From contig PFAC01000012.1 in the NCBI GenBank assembly GCA_002773835.1, forward strand, positions 1-47,001: a stretch of DNA of 47,001 nt. The letters run 5' to 3'. The notes beneath the pieces are model-generated. The model was not told the origin of the DNA. It ran no database searches and was given only the letters and a program-made list of their open reading frames with translations. Each line of letters begins with the position of its first letter. The first letter of the stretch is position 1. Below are positions 17,137 through 24,977 of the stretch, piece by piece. Both the position numbers and the translations under genes were made by a program. This stretch comes from Chlamydiae bacterium CG10_big_fil_rev_8_21_14_0_10_35_9 (GTDB taxonomy: Bacteria > Chlamydiota > Chlamydiia > Chlamydiales > SM23-39).

Positions 17137-17598
17137 TTAATGAAAAATTTTTTTTAATTTCCCTTTATGGAACGCAATCTCATTTGGAAACTCTAAAAAT
17201 GCAATAGAGCTTTTATCTAATCCATTAGGCAAGGCATTGAAACCGGTCAAGTCATTTACAAACTCTGCCATTGTAGGGGCATGTCCCATAAAACAGGTAG
17301 TCATGAACTTTTCTTTTGAATTTAAAATAAGTTCTAATAACACATTTTTATCAAAATCTTCTCCAAGAGCATTTTCCACAAAAATAGGAGCCGGAACATA
17401 TTTGGCGATAATTTCAGCAGACTGCCTTGCTCTAAGAAGAGGCGAAGTGTAAATGACATCTATATTAATATTTTCCTTAACGAGAAGCTTCGCCACTTTT
17501 TCTTCTATTAAAATGCCTTCTTCGCTTAAGGGAGGATCTTCTTCATAAGTAGTTTTTTTAGGCTTAGCATGTCTGGCGGCTAGTACAAAGTTAGGCAT
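17137..17598 (-). CDS. SixA-like histidine phosphatase
   Basis: 153 residues of the histidine phosphatase superfamily. The catalytic pair is in FVLAARHAKP (R9, H10), the second arginine in YTSPLLRARQSAEII and the second histidine in CFMGHAPTMAEF. The RHA form in place of RHG and the short length point to the SixA branch, which removes phosphate from histidine in phosphorelay or PTS proteins. Two PTS EIIA-Ntr proteins are encoded later in the window, making a PTS substrate conceivable but unproven. Three bases separate it from the SET gene upstream, so the two probably form one unit. Confidence 0.82.
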   Translation of the reverse strand: MPNFVLAARHAKPKKTTYEEDPPLSEEGILIEEKVAKLLVKENINIDVIYTSPLLRARQSAEIIAKYVPAPIFVENALGEDFDKNVLLELILNSKEKFMTTCFMGHAPTMAEFVNDLTGFNALPNGLDKSSIAFLEFPNEIAFHKGKLKKIFH

Positions 17599-17601
17599 AG
17601 T

Positions 17602-18192
17602 CTATCGTGGTTTTTCTTTTAAGCCTTTCCAATATCCTTCCCCATAATCATAGGTAAGCTCTTCCCCTTTTTCAATATCACGAATCGTTTCGAAAACAAT
17701 TTTAGGTCCTTTTTTGTCGTAATATTCCATGGCCTCTACATTCCCGTTTTTGGAGTGGTTTATCAAAGAGCCCATATTAGTGACGCTTTCTGAGTCAATT
17801 ACCCAATTTTTTAGTTTTTCCGTTCCAGTAAAACCAAATACATGACGATTTTTATTACTTACCTGACGGTCCTTTTTAATGATTCCAGCATAATGCGTTA
17901 GGATAGTTTTTTTAGGGATTTTTCTTTTGGCAAAGACTCCCCATCCGATCAGATCATTAACTTTTTTAATTTCTAGGTCCTTGACGAATAAATCATCATT
18001 TTTTTCTTTTTCTATACTCTTGAAAAGTCGACTGACTTTTTTTACTAAAGAAGGATCTTGAGCTTCAATCATTCTTTTTGAATATCTTTTCCAATAATCA
18101 AAGAACTCTGCCTCATCCTTTGGGTTAGCAAAAAAACTTAGAGGCGTATATTGCTTGTTAATTTTCTTAAATGTTTGATCTTGCAAAGACAT
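17602..18192 (-). CDS. SET-domain protein, candidate protein methyltransferase
   Basis: 196 residues. An N-terminal helical part (about 1-70) is followed by a SET domain: GWGVFAKRKIPKKTILTHYAG (SAM-site glycines at about 83-86), NMGSLINHSKNGNVEAM with the invariant NHS at 145-147, and GEELTYDYGEGYW with the catalytic tyrosine near 181-183. The usual cysteine-rich post-SET part is missing. SET enzymes methylate lysines, and in Chlamydia a secreted SET protein (NUE, CT737) acts on host histones. Whether this one is secreted cannot be seen: there is no signal peptide, and type III signals are not recognisable by eye. It could also act on a bacterial protein. Divergent from the NDH-2 gene. Confidence 0.85.
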   Translation of the reverse strand: MSLQDQTFKKINKQYTPLSFFANPKDEAEFFDYWKRYSKRMIEAQDPSLVKKVSRLFKSIEKEKNDDLFVKDLEIKKVNDLIGWGVFAKRKIPKKTILTHYAGIIKKDRQVSNKNRHVFGFTGTEKLKNWVIDSESVTNMGSLINHSKNGNVEAMEYYDKKGPKIVFETIRDIEKGEELTYDYGEGYWKGLKEKPR

Positions 18193-18287
18193 CCTTTAAA
18201 CACATGTTAAATTGCACCTTAAATGAAAAATGAATTATTTCGCAAATTATCATGTGAAAAAAAAGTAAAGTGAATTAAAAGAAAAAT

Positions 18288-19886
18288 ATGGGCAAAAAAA
18301 GAATAGTAATCTTAGGCGGCGGTTTTGGCGGCGTATATACCGCTATGCATTTGGAGAAGCAACTTCGAAAAATCAAAGATTACGAAATTGCTTTAATCAA
18401 TAGAGAAAATTATTTTGTCTATCAGCCCATGCTAGCAGAAGTAGTTGGCGGCTCTGTGGGAATTATAGACACTGTGAGCTCTTTACAAAGACGACTTCCT
18501 AAAACAACACTATATATTAGAGATATTGAATCAATTGACTTAGAAAAGAAGGCAATTAATTTATACCCACAATTTTCCCATAAACCATCAGTTGTACACT
18601 ATGACCATTTAGTAGTCAGCTTAGGCAATGTAACTGATTTTAGAGCTACGCCTGGTCTTCATGAGCACGCCTTGCCATTTAAAAATTTGTCAGATGCTCT
18701 AAGAATTAGAAATCATATCATTGATACCATAGAAGCTGCTTCCACAGAAACTGATGAAGATCTAAAAAAGGCTTTATTAACATATGTAATTGGCGGTGGT
18801 GGTTTTTCTGGTACAGAAATCGCAGCAGAGATTAATGACTTAGTTCGTAATTTAGCAAAAAAATATCCGACAATTGACCCAGCCTTAGTCAAAGTTTATT
18901 TGATTCATAGCAAAGACCGAGTGCTGGAAAGAGAGCTTAGTGAATCGCTGAGTAATTATGCCGGTAAAATTTTACAAAAAAGAGGAGTAGATATCCTGTT
19001 TGGCAAAAGACTGGCAACAGCAACTCCTGCTGGGGCAATACTCGATGATGAGACAAAACTAAATAGTAAAACGGTAATTTCAACTGTCCCCTCTTCTCCC
19101 AATCCCTTATTAGAACATTTAAAGTTACCACAAGAAAAGGGAAAGATTAAAGTCGATGCAACTATGCAGGTACAAGGAGAAGATTGTATTTGGGCTATTG
19201 GCGACTGCGCTCAAATACCTGACCTTCAAACAGGATCAACTTGTCCCCCCACAGCCCAATTTGCTATTAGGGAAGCAAAAGTATTAGCTCAAAATATCGT
19301 CAACGTCATAAATGGAAGAAGTACAACCGAATTTAAATTTAAAAGCCTGGGAATGCTGGGAGCATTAGGCCATCACAGCGCCGTTGCCGAATTATTTGGA
19401 TTTATTAAGGTCTCAGGTTTTGTAGCCTGGTTTATGTGGCGGCTGATTTATTGGATGAAGCTCCCTGGATTTGATAGGAAACTGAAAGTAGCCATTTCTT
19501 GGTTTTTAGATATGATTATTCCTATTGAAGCTGTGCAATTAAAGCTTTCACCTTCTCAAGGAATTAACTCTCTTCACTTTGAGCCAGGAGATATTATCTT
19601 CCATGAAGGAGATATTGGAGACTATCTCTATATAATAGTAAAAGGTAAGGTGGAAATCTTAAAGAAAAAACAAGGAGAGGATGTTCATGTTGCCAACCTG
19701 GGCGAGGGCGAGTTTTTTGGAGAGATGTCACTTTTAAATGAAAAAAGAAGAAATGCCACTGTAAAGTGTGTTGAGCCTTCTGATATTTTAGCTATTAGAA
19801 AAAGCGACTTCGGCGCTCTTATTGCCAATTTTCCAAAGTTAAAAGAACAAATAAAAAGCACCGAAGAAAAACGAAAAGAGCACTAG
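18288..19886 (+). CDS. Type II NADH dehydrogenase fused to a cyclic-nucleotide-binding domain
   Basis: 532 residues. About 1-420 is NDH-2: FAD-binding RIVILGGGFGGVYTAM, the quinone-site-like YFVYQPMLAEVVGG, the NADH site YVIGGGGFSGTEIAAEIND (about 166-184), and the flavin motif CIWAIGDCAQIP. A hydrophobic/amphipathic region (VAWFMWRLIYWMKLPG) fits peripheral membrane attachment. About 425-525 is a cNMP-binding beta-roll: FEPGDIIFHEGDIGDYLYII, then FFGEMSLLNEKRRNATVK, which matches the phosphate-binding cassette with the conserved Arg. It oxidises NADH to reduce quinone without pumping ions. The added domain suggests control by a nucleotide or another ligand; this is inference. Confidence 0.93.
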   Translation: MGKKRIVILGGGFGGVYTAMHLEKQLRKIKDYEIALINRENYFVYQPMLAEVVGGSVGIIDTVSSLQRRLPKTTLYIRDIESIDLEKKAINLYPQFSHKPSVVHYDHLVVSLGNVTDFRATPGLHEHALPFKNLSDALRIRNHIIDTIEAASTETDEDLKKALLTYVIGGGGFSGTEIAAEINDLVRNLAKKYPTIDPALVKVYLIHSKDRVLERELSESLSNYAGKILQKRGVDILFGKRLATATPAGAILDDETKLNSKTVISTVPSSPNPLLEHLKLPQEKGKIKVDATMQVQGEDCIWAIGDCAQIPDLQTGSTCPPTAQFAIREAKVLAQNIVNVINGRSTTEFKFKSLGMLGALGHHSAVAELFGFIKVSGFVAWFMWRLIYWMKLPGFDRKLKVAISWFLDMIIPIEAVQLKLSPSQGINSLHFEPGDIIFHEGDIGDYLYIIVKGKVEILKKKQGEDVHVANLGEGEFFGEMSLLNEKRRNATVKCVEPSDILAIRKSDFGALIANFPKLKEQIKSTEEKRKEH

Positions 19887-20020
19887 TTCATGCGAATTAC
19901 AAGCTCTAAAATGCCAACTAAAATTAAGTAAAAAGCAACAATGTAGCTTAGCAATCTTGGAAAAATCAGAATTGCTATTCCAGCAATTATTGTCACAATG
20001 GGTGCAACTAATGAGTTCAT
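19883..20020 (-). CDS. DUF3096-type membrane micro-protein
   Basis: A 45-residue frame from ATG 20020 with a strong ribosome binding site (AAGGAGGG, 5-6 bases upstream). It starts MNSLVAPIVTIIAGIAILIF and continues PRLLSYIVAFYLILVGILEL: two hydrophobic helices split by a PRLL turn. This is the pattern I know from DUF3096, a family of roughly 40-50 residue membrane proteins with no known function. The TAG stop shares a CTAG palindrome with the end of the NDH-2 gene, so the two genes converge with a four-base overlap. It is divergent from the gene at 20110. Confidence 0.8.
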   Translation of the reverse strand: MNSLVAPIVTIIAGIAILIFPRLLSYIVAFYLILVGILELVIRMN

Positions 20021-20109
20021 AATTTCCCTCCTTTTTTTTACAAATACTTATCTTTATAATTGAAAGAAAGAAAAAAATATGACAAAAAGAACTTGAACTT
20101 AAGGAATCT

Positions 20110-20499
20110 ATGTCAGACGCTAAAATACTTTATAATCAGCTAGAAAATACCTTGGAAACTTTTTTTAAAAAGTTAGATGTTGAAGTTAATAAATCTATTC
20201 ATGAATTTATTCGGAACCCTAAACAATTAGAATTAAACTTGACAAATCTGCAAGTTGATTTAGCTGAGTTTTCCGAAAAAATCAGCACACTAGATAATGT
20301 TTTTTTTGAGCAATTGAAAGGAATGCTACATAGTTTTGAAGCTCAAGCTCTAAAGCTTATTAAAACCTATGTAGTTGGACCTAAAATGGAAGATACCACT
20401 TCGAAAATAGAATATTCTAAAAACTTAGAGGACTTACTGGGTGAACTAAGAGGAATTTTAGATAAAATATTTACCTTAATTCGAAAGCAAGCCCTATAA
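20110..20499 (+). CDS. Hypothetical helical protein
   Basis: 129 residues, not recognised. AAGGA lies four bases before the ATG. The chain is almost entirely predicted helix with long heptad-like stretches (LENTLETFFKKLDVEVNKSI, LEDLLGELRGILDKIFTLI) and no cysteine, signal peptide or membrane segment. It could be a small cytoplasmic coiled-coil or phasin-like protein; nothing points to a function. It is followed after about 50 bases by the O-antigen-ligase-like gene, possibly in one transcript. Confidence 0.65.
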   Translation: MSDAKILYNQLENTLETFFKKLDVEVNKSIHEFIRNPKQLELNLTNLQVDLAEFSEKISTLDNVFFEQLKGMLHSFEAQALKLIKTYVVGPKMEDTTSKIEYSKNLEDLLGELRGILDKIFTLIRKQAL

Positions 20500-20551
20500 A
20501 ACGGCTATAATAAGATTATAAAAAAATATTTCCCTAAAACACTTAGTGTAA

Positions 20552-21994
20552 ATGCAAAAAACCTTAAAAATTTTTCGGCTCTCATTTTTAGAAATATCTA
20601 TTCTTTTTATCATTGGATACTTTGCTTTTGAGTACAAGCCGTTTGAACACAGGCTATACCATACAATTTCTAAAATATTTTTTCATTCCCCTGCCCATCA
20701 ATTAAGTAAAGATCTTAATATTTATTTAACTGACATTGTTATTTTTATTTGTTTTTTTAGTTTTTTGATTACAGCTAAGAAAAAAGCAAGTTTACTTTTT
20801 CAAAATGAAAATAAATATCTTTGGATCGTTTTTATTTTTAGCTTATTCTCTGTTCTTTTTTCTAAGACAGCAAGTTTTAGTCATTCTTTTCTAAAAATCC
20901 ATCAACTTTTTTTCTCAATATTGCTGTTTATTTTTACAGCGAACGTCATAGCAAAAAATGATCCTTCTAACCTCTTAAGAAAAATATTTTTCCTCTTGGT
21001 TTTAATAGGAATGGTAGAAAGCATTATTGGTCTTTACCACTATCTTTTACAGCATCCATTAGGTCTTTATAAGTTTGGAGAACCTAAATTTAAATCGAAT
21101 ATAAATTATGCTATGATCCCAACAGATGGAAAGGTATGGATATTTAACCTTTTTAAAACAGCTAAGGCCTCTATTATCCGAGCATATGGGACATTTCCTC
21201 ATCCCAACATTTTAGGGGCTTTTCTAAGCATTTCTATGCTTAGTACTTTGTATGCAGTTATTGAGCAGAAAAAATGGAAAAAGGGACTTTTTATGCTTAT
21301 GTTTTTTTTGCAGTCTGCATGCCTTATTGTCACTTTTTCAAGAAGTGCTATTTTTGGTTTTTTTATTAGCTCTATCTTTTTTCTAACTTTTGCAAAGTTA
21401 AAATTAAAAAAAACAATTCTAGTGATAGTTCTATTGATTGGAGCTTCATTTTTGCTTAATGGGTATATTTTTTATCCACAGGTGAATAATCGTGGTGGAA
21501 TTGTTAGTAATAGTGAACTTTCTAATGGTTCAAACAATGCCCGGATATATTACAGTCTGATAGCCCTAAACATGATGAAAAGCCATCCAATTCTTGGGGT
21601 AGGTTATGATCAATTTATCCCTAATATGAACGCTTATTTAGATACCATTGCCTATAATTCTAGTCTAAGTGGAGCTACAGTTCATAATATTTATCTTTTA
21701 CTTGGTGCTGAAACTGGAGCAATTAGCCTTTGCTCTTTTTTGCTATTTCTATTTTTTATTTTTAAAGAAAGTCTTAGAAGTATCTCTTTGGAAAAATTAC
21801 TCTTAACCTCTTTTATGATTGGATTTTTATTTATTGGTTTGTGCGATTATTTTTTTCTATTTTTCCAACAAGGGAAAATTATGTTCTTTGGCCTGCTAGG
21901 AATCCTAGCAGGCTATAATCAGTTTACGAGTAAGTTAAAAACTTATAGCTCTTTAAAAGGACCTTTTAAGGAAATTATTAATTCAGAAAGTTAG
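20552..21994 (+). CDS. O-antigen ligase / polymerase-like membrane protein
   Basis: 480 residues with about ten to twelve membrane helices. The Wzy/WaaL family signature is the large loop and what follows: MKSHPILGVGYDQFIPNM, then SGATVHNIYLLLGAETGAI, with the conserved His-Asn before a Gly-Ala/Glu helix. FSRSAIFGF, found just before a helix, is another typical element. Such enzymes transfer or polymerise glycans on undecaprenyl carriers at the periplasmic face. No other glycan gene is nearby, so the substrate is unknown. There is no clear ribosome binding site before the ATG at 20552. Confidence 0.8.
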   Translation: MQKTLKIFRLSFLEISILFIIGYFAFEYKPFEHRLYHTISKIFFHSPAHQLSKDLNIYLTDIVIFICFFSFLITAKKKASLLFQNENKYLWIVFIFSLFSVLFSKTASFSHSFLKIHQLFFSILLFIFTANVIAKNDPSNLLRKIFFLLVLIGMVESIIGLYHYLLQHPLGLYKFGEPKFKSNINYAMIPTDGKVWIFNLFKTAKASIIRAYGTFPHPNILGAFLSISMLSTLYAVIEQKKWKKGLFMLMFFLQSACLIVTFSRSAIFGFFISSIFFLTFAKLKLKKTILVIVLLIGASFLLNGYIFYPQVNNRGGIVSNSELSNGSNNARIYYSLIALNMMKSHPILGVGYDQFIPNMNAYLDTIAYNSSLSGATVHNIYLLLGAETGAISLCSFLLFLFFIFKESLRSISLEKLLLTSFMIGFLFIGLCDYFFLFFQQGKIMFFGLLGILAGYNQFTSKLKTYSSLKGPFKEIINSES

Positions 21995-22022
21995 TAATTT
22001 CCATGGTTGCTAAGTAACGAAA

Positions 22023-22057
22023 CAACTCCCTACTTTTTAAATATTAGTAGAGAGTTG
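22023..22057. terminator. Hairpin between convergent genes
   Basis: CAACTCCCTACT pairs with AGTAGAGAGTTG (11 of 12 positions) around an AT-rich loop, 28 bases after the O-antigen-ligase-like gene and 18 bases before the end of the coiled-coil gene on the other strand. A TTTTTATT run follows about ten bases later on the plus strand, so it is an imperfect terminator, perhaps serving both directions. Confidence 0.5.
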
Positions 22058-22074
22058 CACAAAACAACTTTTTA

Positions 22075-23334
22075 TTATTGTCTCCTAGATAATTCGAATT
22101 TGTACTGACTCTCAATTTGCTTAAAACCATTTGGATCAATTAGCTTTGAAATAGGTACATGAGGTGTCCCATTTGTATTGAAGCCAAGTAATATACTCAA
22201 CGCTGTTTTCTTCGCAATTCCATTCAGAGTAAGCTCTTTTGGTGGATCTATCCTATTAATCATGAATTCAACATTAACCTGAGTAGCTCCTATCCATAAA
22301 TCTTTCATTTTTTTCCAAGAATATCGAGTTCCTTTATCCCAGGTTGCGCCCTGCAAGGTAATTCTAAGAGATGACCCCAAACGATAAAGACGATGGTTAC
22401 TTGGCAAAGTAGCTTTTAACCTTGCAATATCACTTGTAAGTTGATCAACTATTTTTTTACGATCAACCTCAAGTTCATCAAGTTGAGTGGAAAGTTGTTC
22501 ATCGAGATTTTGTACTCGTATCTCAAGACCATTTCTAAGAGTTTCCCTCTGACTTGAAAAATCTTCTTTTTTTTGTTCAAGTATTCCTATTAAGTCATTT
22601 TTTTCTCTTCGAAGGGCCTCAACTTTTTGTTGAATAGAGTTAATAAAAACTTCATGAGGCGAAACTACACTGTGCTTTGCTATGCACTCCATTTGACTTA
22701 AAGAACTTTCAGCTGATTGTAGGTCAGCATCTATTTTTTCAATTTCCGCTTCTAACTGTCTTATTTCTTCTTGAAAAGCAGCTTCCCTTTCCTCTGTTTC
22801 AGCCTGTAATTGAGCCTTTTCTTGTTTTGTTTGTGTACACAAAACATCTTTTCTTTCCTCAATGGCTTGTATTTGGCTTTTACTTGTAATTTTTTTATTA
22901 GAGATTTCTGCGAATATTAACGATGTAGCCCTAGCTATCTCATGAACCTTTTTAGGAATTATCCTGCCAGGGTCTCCTTTTAAAGGAGCAAAAACTATCG
23001 CATTAACTGCTCCTAAACCAACAGTTCCAACAAGCTTTATCCCTTGAGCTACCAAAGCTGACCCATAAATTCCACGAGCTCCGAAAGCTAATCGACTTGC
23101 TTTATTAATTAATGCACTAACTAATTCTAATTTCTCAATATAGTCTGTTACGTGATTTCCTCCTTCAGCAAGGTTTCTTAAAGGAATAAGACCTCTCAGC
23201 GCACGGTTTTGGTCTCGTAATTTAAAACCTAGAGCATTAATTTTTCCTTCTAGTTTATTAATTTTTTCTAACTGTTCAGAACTTACAGCAGCGCCATTAA
23301 AAGGGCGTTCAAATGTTAAATGTGAAATAGACAT
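22075..23334 (-). CDS. Coiled-coil membrane-associated protein, paralogue A
   Basis: 419 residues; AAGGAG seven bases before the ATG. Layout: N-terminal domain with FERPFNGAA and LEGKINALGFKLRDQN, a hydrophobic stretch at about 88-115 (ALVAQGIKLVGTVGLGAVNA) ending FAPLKGDPGRIIPKKVHEIA, a long coiled coil (about 140-300) rich in Glu, Gln and Lys, and a C-terminal domain KKTALSILLGFNTNGTPHVP. Both end domains are shared with paralogue B, so they define a family I do not recognise. One membrane hairpin plus long coiled coil and no signal peptide fits a type III-secreted inclusion protein, but this is inference. Confidence 0.75.
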   Translation of the reverse strand: MSISHLTFERPFNGAAVSSEQLEKINKLEGKINALGFKLRDQNRALRGLIPLRNLAEGGNHVTDYIEKLELVSALINKASRLAFGARGIYGSALVAQGIKLVGTVGLGAVNAIVFAPLKGDPGRIIPKKVHEIARATSLIFAEISNKKITSKSQIQAIEERKDVLCTQTKQEKAQLQAETEEREAAFQEEIRQLEAEIEKIDADLQSAESSLSQMECIAKHSVVSPHEVFINSIQQKVEALRREKNDLIGILEQKKEDFSSQRETLRNGLEIRVQNLDEQLSTQLDELEVDRKKIVDQLTSDIARLKATLPSNHRLYRLGSSLRITLQGATWDKGTRYSWKKMKDLWIGATQVNVEFMINRIDPPKELTLNGIAKKTALSILLGFNTNGTPHVPISKLIDPNGFKQIESQYKFELSRRQ

Positions 23335-23503
23335 TTAATTTCTCCTTATAAAAATAAAATTATTATTTTGCGCGGGAAATAATATTAAATATTTACATAT
23401 AAAGTAAATTTATTTCTTTTAATTCAAAAAATGTCTTTATTATTAAAATAATTATTCCACAAAAAAATGGTAGTTACATTTTTTATTGAATAGGTGAATA
23501 AAA

Positions 23504-23526
23504 ACCCCCTGCTAAAAGCAGGGGGT
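23504..23526 (-). terminator. Rho-independent terminator of paralogue B
   Basis: A perfect 10-bp stem ACCCCCTGCT/AGCAGGGGGT with a 3-base loop, followed on the minus strand by TTTTATTC. It sits 19 bases after the stop of the leftward gene ending at 23545. The rest of the 210-base gap to paralogue A is AT-rich; paralogue A therefore probably has its own promoter there. Confidence 0.9.
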
Positions 23527-23544
23527 ACTGAAGCGTTTTTTCTA

Positions 23545-24828
23545 CTAAGACGATCCACAGACCTGCTGCTTATAGTTCCTCAGCAGCATTCTCAATTTCC
23601 ACTTATTTTTTCGATCTGAAATTGGAACATGTGGTGCACCACTGTTATTAAACCCGATTGTAGTTAGGGCAGTTTTTTTAGCAGTAGCTAGTAAAGACGG
23701 TTCTCTGTTTGTACCGATATTAGAAATTATTAATTTAGTATTGAATGACTGAATTCCATTCTTGTATATATTTTTAAACTGACTTGCAGAATATACTACT
23801 CCATCTTTAAGGTTTATGCCCTGCAAAGTCGATCTAACAGAAGATCCAAAACAATTTAGTCGGTAATTATGAGGTAATTGATCTTTTAACTTTTGAATTT
23901 CTTCTCTATGTTTGTTAAGTTCAGCTTTAAAATTCTCTTTAAAGATATTAAGTTGATTTGCGAGCTGCTCATCAAGGTCTTGAAGTTGCGTCTCGAGAAA
24001 TTTTTTTCTGTCATTCAACTTTACTAAAAGCTCTTCTTTATTTTGCTTTATTTTGCTTGTTAAGCTTTCTATCTCATTATGAAGAGTATCAATTGTTTGC
24101 TTGTAAGTATCTCGTTGATGAATGAAGCTCTGTAAATTATTAATTTTTTTGCATTCAAATAGAACCTCAAGTTGACCTAAATGTTTTTGAATTACTTTTA
24201 ATAAAGCTTTCTTTTGTTGCACATTAACTTTTAAATCTGCTTCTTTCCGTTGAAGCTCAGCCTTAAGTGCAGTTTCTTTTTGTTTAACTTCAGCTTTAAG
24301 AGCAGCTTTTTTTTGTTGCACATTAGCTTTTAAATCTGCTTCTTTCTGTTGAAGTTCAGTTTTAAGAGCAGTTATTGATTTTTTGTTTTCATCTTTTATA
24401 GAAGAAATTTTAGCCAATATTACCGACGCTCTTCTAGCTTTCTGATGAACTTCTTCAGGGATAAGTTTACTGGGATCTCCTTTCAAAGGAGCAAAAATGA
24501 TGAGATTAGCCACTCCAAGAGCTGCAGTCCCTGCTAATTTTAATCCTTGAAACATTAGAGCTACACTATAAATTCCCTTCATTCCACAAGCAAGCCTGTG
24601 AGCCTTATTGGCTGTAGCGCAAATATCTTTTAATTTCTCAATGTATTTCTCTACATCGTTTCCTATACTTGCTGCTTGTCTTAAAGGCATAATGCTTTCG
24701 AACTTGTTACCAAGTGAGATCAAATCAAAGCCAAGATTGTTAATTTTACTTTCAAGTCCTTGAATTTCACACTTTTTTACCTCACTTACTGCACCATTAA
24801 AAGTGTTCTTAAAGGTTACTCCTGACAT
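23545..24828 (-). CDS. Coiled-coil membrane-associated protein, paralogue B with 11-residue repeats
   Basis: 427 residues from ATG 24828, which has AAGGG at a proper distance and aligns with the start of paralogue A (MSGVTF against MSISHLTF); another ATG is at 24834. Same plan as A: TFKNTFNGAVSE, LESKINNLGFDL, hydrophobic about 84-112 (GIYSVALMFQGLKLAGTAAL), FAPLKGDPSKLIPEEVH, coiled coil, then KKTALTTIGFNNSGAPHVPI. In the coil, five consecutive 11-residue repeats (KAELQQKEADL type) replace the irregular coil of A. Own terminator downstream. Function unknown; secreted/inclusion role possible from topology only. Confidence 0.75.
   Translation of the reverse strand: MSGVTFKNTFNGAVSEVKKCEIQGLESKINNLGFDLISLGNKFESIMPLRQAASIGNDVEKYIEKLKDICATANKAHRLACGMKGIYSVALMFQGLKLAGTAALGVANLIIFAPLKGDPSKLIPEEVHQKARRASVILAKISSIKDENKKSITALKTELQQKEADLKANVQQKKAALKAEVKQKETALKAELQRKEADLKVNVQQKKALLKVIQKHLGQLEVLFECKKINNLQSFIHQRDTYKQTIDTLHNEIESLTSKIKQNKEELLVKLNDRKKFLETQLQDLDEQLANQLNIFKENFKAELNKHREEIQKLKDQLPHNYRLNCFGSSVRSTLQGINLKDGVVYSASQFKNIYKNGIQSFNTKLIISNIGTNREPSLLATAKKTALTTIGFNNSGAPHVPISDRKNKWKLRMLLRNYKQQVCGSS
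24199..24363 (-). repeat. Five 33-bp repeats coding hendecads
   Basis: Five in-frame units of 33 bp encode KTELQQKEADL, KANVQQKKAAL, KAEVKQKETAL, KAELQRKEADL and KVNVQQKKALL. Units 1-2 and 4-5 form a higher-order near-copy 99 bp apart. The period of 11 residues is typical of a right-handed or straight coiled coil. Confidence 0.9.
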
Positions 24829-24977
24829 TTTCATATCCCTTATTAAAGTTAATACTGGCAGCCAACAATAATTAATTTTTAACTTTTAATCCAAACACTT
24901 AAAGTTGTAAATAAATTTTTTTAATCAAGTAGTTTATTATAAGATGTTTATGTAAGAAAAAAATGAAAAGAATAAAA

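Noticed and set aside
21472-21480. Perfect DnaA box TTATCCACA
   Set aside because: Single copy inside the O-antigen-ligase-like coding region, with no cluster, AT-rich unwinding element or nearby origin genes; expected by chance in an AT-rich genome.
24199-24363. 33-bp repeats as a CRISPR array
   Set aside because: The units are contiguous without spacers, lie in frame inside a gene and encode a coiled coil; no cas gene is present.
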